Positions 33,579 through 36,779 of a DNA stretch of 36,779 nt are shown here, one piece after another. Under the pieces are notes generated by a model. It made no database searches and was not told the DNA's origin. It worked only from the letters and a program-made list of their open reading frames with translations. Both the position numbers and the translations under genes were made by a program. The DNA is taken from NCBI GenBank assembly GCA_025774615.1, contig JALGVQ010000021.1:1-36779 (forward strand). The letters are read 5' to 3'. Origin of the DNA: a bacterium. GTDB lineage: Bacteria > Blakebacterota > Blakebacteria > Blakebacterales > Blakebacteraceae. Every line of letters starts with the position of its first letter. Position 1 is the stretch's first letter.

Positions 33579-33774
33579 CCTGATCATCTCCTTTACCAGT
33601 CTGGGCCACCCGCATGTGCCTTTATCCGCTGGTGATGCGATCAGCGGCGGGACACGATTGCTGGTCGGCGGATATGATCCGTCAGTATCAGCATGCAGTG
33701 GCGCGGTAGACGGTGCCGCTGCCGGGGCGAGCCGCGTACCGAAATTCGTGATTGTCAGAGATTAAGAGGTATGA

Positions 33775-34086
33775 TCAGAGGGATGGTGGAGCACGGATGG
33801 GGGTACCGGTCGAGATATCACAGGCGACCCTGACACGCCCATCGTGGAGCAGGGGAGTCTCAGTGGTCAGAATCAGGCTGGAAGCGATCAGTTCAGTGGC
33901 ACTCGGTCCGGCATCGGCATCCTGACTCATCTGGTGCCAGAGACATGCCGGGCAGTCGAGTCGCTTCTCAAGGTCCTTGTGGGTGTGGAACAGGTCGGCA
34001 AAGGTGGTGACAGAGAGGAAGACGATCAACAGAGAGACAGCGATCATCCGGATACCGGCTGGATATTGTTCGTCCAAAGTCTTCAT
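33775..34086 (-). CDS. Small membrane protein with His/Cys metal-ligand candidates
   Basis: This 103-residue protein has one hydrophobic helix (about residues 11-30) near the N-terminus, followed by a short region with His34-x-His36, Cys45-x-x-Cys48 and His51 (HTH, CPACLWH). It is probably membrane-anchored with this cluster outside the cytosol. I do not recognise the family. Its place upstream of the metal-uptake genes on the same strand, 196 bases before the barrel gene, suggests a metal sensor, chaperone or scavenger. ATG 34086 is chosen; ATG 34107 gives seven more residues, and neither has an ideal ribosome-binding site. The 196-base gap to the barrel gene holds no gene I can support. Confidence 0.62.
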   Translation of the reverse strand: MKTLDEQYPAGIRMIAVSLLIVFLSVTTFADLFHTHKDLEKRLDCPACLWHQMSQDADAGPSATELIASSLILTTETPLLHDGRVRVACDISTGTPIRAPPSL

Positions 34087-34168
34087 CGTACCGTTCGGCT
34101 CTCCCATATCCGGGGGCAGTCAGGCATTCACGTGACTTCGGGGGGCACTGACAACGTACTTACTTTCT

Positions 34169-34184
34169 ACAATATTATTACTGT
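34169..34184 (-). promoter_or_regulatory. AT-rich imperfect dyad upstream of small metal-ligand gene
   Basis: ACAATATTATTACTGT on the plus strand is symmetric at 12 of 16 positions, in an AT-rich island 83 bases before the small protein's start. It could be a metal-repressor operator and promoter region, but it does not match a Zur, Fur or MntR box that I know. Confidence 0.25.
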
Positions 34185-34217
34185 TTTCAAGCGAATTTGA
34201 TTCACTGATTTCCGGAT

Positions 34218-36779
34218 TTATTCCTCCGGATCGTCGAGAATGTTACGCAGTTTTTGGGATAACTCCTGTGGGGAGAAGGGCTTGGGGATGAATTGAACAC
34301 CCTCGTCGAGGACTCCATGGTGAACGATGAAATCGTCGGTGTGACCACTCATGAACAGGACTGGAACCTTCGGATAGAGTGGTCTGAGCCGTTCTGCGAG
34401 TTCGGCACCACTCTCGCCGGGCATGATGACGTCGGTCAGGATCAGGTCGAGATCCCGCTTTCCGCCCTCGCAATATTCCCACGCTTCGGCCGGTGAGCCA
34501 AAATCGAACACCCTGTATCCGAGTTCGGTCAGGGTTTCCGCGGCGAAGGCACGGACTCCTTCCTCATCTTCCACCAGGAGGATATTCTCGTGGCCCTCGA
34601 TGAGGTCGGTGCTCTGCTCCGGTAGTGTGAATGTTTCCGCAGCACCTTCGTGGACAGGCAGATAGATCTTGATGGTCGTTCCTGAATCCTTTGAACTATC
34701 GACCTCGATCGCGCCTCCACTCTGTTTCACGATCCCGTATACGGTTGCCAGTCCCAGTCCGCTTCCCTGCTCCTTGGTCGTGAAGAAGGGTTCGAATACC
34801 TGCTGTCTGGTCTCCTCATCCATCCCGATTCCCGTGTCGGAAATGCTGACACGCACGTACGGTCCAACCATTATGTAGGGGTGCGTTCTTGTGTATTCCT
34901 CGCCCAGTTGTACGTTCTCGGTCGTGATGGTGAGTGCACCCCCCTCAGGCATGGCGTCCCTCGCATTCACCACCAGGTTCATGAATATCTGTTCCAGCTG
35001 GGTGGGGTCGAAGTGTATCGACTTGACACTACTGTCCAGCCGGATATCCAGGTCGATATCCTCTCCGATGACACGACGGAGCATCTTCTCCAGACCTGCC
35101 ACGATCTCGTTGATGCTCACTACTCTGGGTGATGAAATCTGTTTCCTCCCGAATGCCAGCAGGCGCCGGGTGAGTTCTTCGGCGTGCCCGGCAGCCTTCT
35201 GAATCGTGGCGAGCCGCTCCAGCATCGGATCATCTTCCCTGAGCGCCATCATGCCGAGCTGGGCATTACCCGATATGATGGTGAGGATGTTGTTGAAATC
35301 GTGGGCTATACCGCCTGCAAGCCTCCCGATGGCCTCCATTTTCTGGGCCTGCATCAGCTGCTGTTCAAGCACCCTCCGTTCGGTGATGTCGGTGATGGTG
35401 CCGACTCCGCTCAGGGGATTTCCCTCTTCATCCTGGATGATGGTGATGGTCACCATGATCCAGGTCACGCGGTTGTCGGGCGTCTGGAGGCCGATGATCG
35501 TATCCCTGACCGGACGGTTCTCCCTGAGGGCGATCTGCCAGGGTGCCTCTTCATATGAAATGGCGCTCCCGTCCTCACTGAGGAGGGGCCAGTCGGGGAT
35601 CATGTAATCCGATTCCCCATCCCCGGAACGCTCCATCCCCAGGATCTCCTCTGCCGCCCGGTTGAGGCGTTCGAAGGAGCCGTCGACTCTGACCCAGACG
35701 ACCCCTTCCACCATCGTCTCGAAAAGGGTCCGCAGGCTGTGCTCGGAAGTCTTCAGCGCGTCCTCGGTGAGTATTCTTTGGGTGATATCCCTGACGAACT
35801 CGACCACACCGGTGACACTGCCTGTATCGTGTTCGATGATCGGATAACTGTACAGTTCGACCCACTGAATGGGGGAACCGGGGAGCCCCGGGATGATCTC
35901 CTGTTCGGTCTGTCCGGATTCGATGCAGCGGATGGTGGGGCAGGGGTCGCAGGGCGTATCACTGTTGTGATAGCACTCGTGGCACTTCTTCCCCTCAAGG
36001 GGGAGATTCTCCGCATACCACTCCTTCATGACGTTGTTCACGCGCCGAATTGTCAGGTCAGTATCAAGGACGCTGATGCCGTCCTGAATACTCTCGAAGA
36101 CGCTGTCGAGGAATATCCCGCTCTCCCTGAGTTCCTTCTTAGCTGCGATCCGATCATTGATATCACGGACGATGACCAGGTCGGCTGTGCTACCCTGGTA
36201 GGTGATGATACCGGCGTTCACTTCGACGTAGGTAGTGCTGCCGTCCTTTCTCAGGAAGGCCGATTCGTAGACCGCCGGGACCGATTCACCCTGCATCCGG
36301 CGCTGGTAACTGTCCATGACCTCATTAAACATATCGGGATGGATGTAGCAACTCATCGGCGTATCGATCAGTTCCTCGATCTCATAACCGAGAATTTCGG
36401 CGCCCCGCTGATTTATGAATACAATCCTGCCGTCCTGCAGGATCCCGATTCCGTCGGTCGCCCGCTCCACGAGCACCCGGTACTTCTCCTCGCTCTGCTG
36501 AAGGGAGAGTTCGATCTGCTTTCGGGCCGTGATATCCCGGATGATACCGAGAGTGGCGTCCTCACCGTGGAAGGTGATCCGGGACGTGTTGGTCCTCACG
36601 AATAACTCGTCGCCATCCCTGGTAAGCGCTTTGAATTCATATTCCGGATCGACCTGTTCTCCCCGGGCGTATCTCTCCGTGCGCTCGATCACGATCGGTC
36701 GGCTCTCGGGAGCGATCAGATCCATGAAGTTGAAGTCGGGTGAGTTCGCTTCCTCGAGCGTCACTCCGAACATCTTCTG
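34218..36779 (-). CDS. Multi-PAS hybrid sensor histidine kinase (5' end outside window)
   Basis: The frame is open to the window edge, so the N-terminus is missing; 853 residues are visible. The order is a partial PAS (about 1-85), a second PAS (90-215), a third PAS with a cysteine cluster (KCHEC, CDPCP) and a fourth PAS (350-475). A HisKA domain follows with the phospho-acceptor histidine in GGIAHDFNN, then a HATPase with NLVVNARDAM and DTGIGM, and a C-terminal receiver with LLVEDEEGV and the phospho-acceptor Asp in LILTDVIMPGESG. No membrane segment is visible in this part. No separate response regulator follows. The signal sensed is unknown; the Cys cluster could bind a metal or heme-like cofactor. 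Confidence 0.93.
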   Translation of the reverse strand, partial: QKMFGVTLEEANSPDFNFMDLIAPESRPIVIERTERYARGEQVDPEYEFKALTRDGDELFVRTNTSRITFHGEDATLGIIRDITARKQIELSLQQSEEKYRVLVERATDGIGILQDGRIVFINQRGAEILGYEIEELIDTPMSCYIHPDMFNEVMDSYQRRMQGESVPAVYESAFLRKDGSTTYVEVNAGIITYQGSTADLVIVRDINDRIAAKKELRESGIFLDSVFESIQDGISVLDTDLTIRRVNNVMKEWYAENLPLEGKKCHECYHNSDTPCDPCPTIRCIESGQTEQEIIPGLPGSPIQWVELYSYPIIEHDTGSVTGVVEFVRDITQRILTEDALKTSEHSLRTLFETMVEGVVWVRVDGSFERLNRAAEEILGMERSGDGESDYMIPDWPLLSEDGSAISYEEAPWQIALRENRPVRDTIIGLQTPDNRVTWIMVTITIIQDEEGNPLSGVGTITDITERRVLEQQLMQAQKMEAIGRLAGGIAHDFNNILTIISGNAQLGMMALREDDPMLERLATIQKAAGHAEELTRRLLAFGRKQISSPRVVSINEIVAGLEKMLRRVIGEDIDLDIRLDSSVKSIHFDPTQLEQIFMNLVVNARDAMPEGGALTITTENVQLGEEYTRTHPYIMVGPYVRVSISDTGIGMDEETRQQVFEPFFTTKEQGSGLGLATVYGIVKQSGGAIEVDSSKDSGTTIKIYLPVHEGAAETFTLPEQSTDLIEGHENILLVEDEEGVRAFAAETLTELGYRVFDFGSPAEAWEYCEGGKRDLDLILTDVIMPGESGAELAERLRPLYPKVPVLFMSGHTDDFIVHHGVLDEGVQFIPKPFSPQELSQKLRNILDDPEE

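Noticed and set aside
33695-33740. A GCGCCACTG word on the minus strand upstream of the outer-membrane barrel gene, resembling part of a cobalamin riboswitch
   Set aside because: The other conserved parts (GGGAA-GGTG core and a clear B12 box) are not present, so a riboswitch cannot be supported.
34195-34225. Paired TCCGGA words after the kinase stop as a terminator
   Set aside because: The stem is only six pairs and no T-run follows on the minus strand.

Overview
The window is a GC-rich stretch of a bacterial chromosome, probably from an uncultured Gram-negative lineage. It carries outer-membrane and lipoprotein genes, Tat-exported lipoproteins, an ECF sigma/anti-sigma pair and a hybrid sensor kinase. 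I see no tRNA, rRNA, CRISPR array, insertion sequence, integrase or phage gene. The gene mix would fit a heterotroph of the FCB or planctomycete-like kind, but the phylum cannot be fixed from the sequence. Genes are densely packed, no gene-free stretch exceeds about 300 bases, and most coding starts have a GGAG-type ribosome-binding site.

Positions 1-8026 hold central metabolism: the 3' part of a pirin gene, a class III aminotransferase, a membrane-anchored M28 peptidase, class I fructose-bisphosphate aldolase with its own promoter and terminator, and on the other strand a pgi-glgC pair (phosphoglucose isomerase and ADP-glucose pyrophosphorylase) that links hexose phosphates to glycogen. Positions 8153-12754 hold a response regulator with an RsbW-like ATPase output, a membrane-fused spermidine-synthase-like protein and an AdhE-type acylating aldehyde dehydrogenase.

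Positions 12814-22806 look like an accessory glycan region. They hold a broken M61 peptidase gene, a GH109 glycosidase, an ECF sigma factor with a broken anti-sigma gene, two sulfatases, and two further lipoproteins. The GH109 protein and both sulfatases have twin-arginine signals followed by a lipobox, so the set looks built for sulfated, acetylgalactosamine-containing glycans at the cell envelope. The anti-sigma gene is split by an exact 38-bp tandem duplication. Removing one copy restores a 420-residue protein with a zinc anti-sigma domain, one membrane helix and an ExbD/TolR-like C-terminal domain. This is the most unusual object in the window.

Positions 22870-24831 hold an Rrf2 regulator, an overlapping Fe-S protein and a nitroreductase, with a clear candidate operator over the Rrf2 promoter. 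Then come a YihY/BrkB membrane protein, a large GDH2-type NAD-glutamate dehydrogenase, a PflA-like radical SAM protein and a GYD-domain protein. Positions 30297-34086 hold a metal-uptake cluster on the minus strand: a small membrane protein with His and Cys metal-ligand candidates, an outer-membrane barrel, a ZnuA-like binding protein and a ZnuB-like permease, but no ATPase gene. The window ends inside a multi-PAS hybrid histidine kinase.
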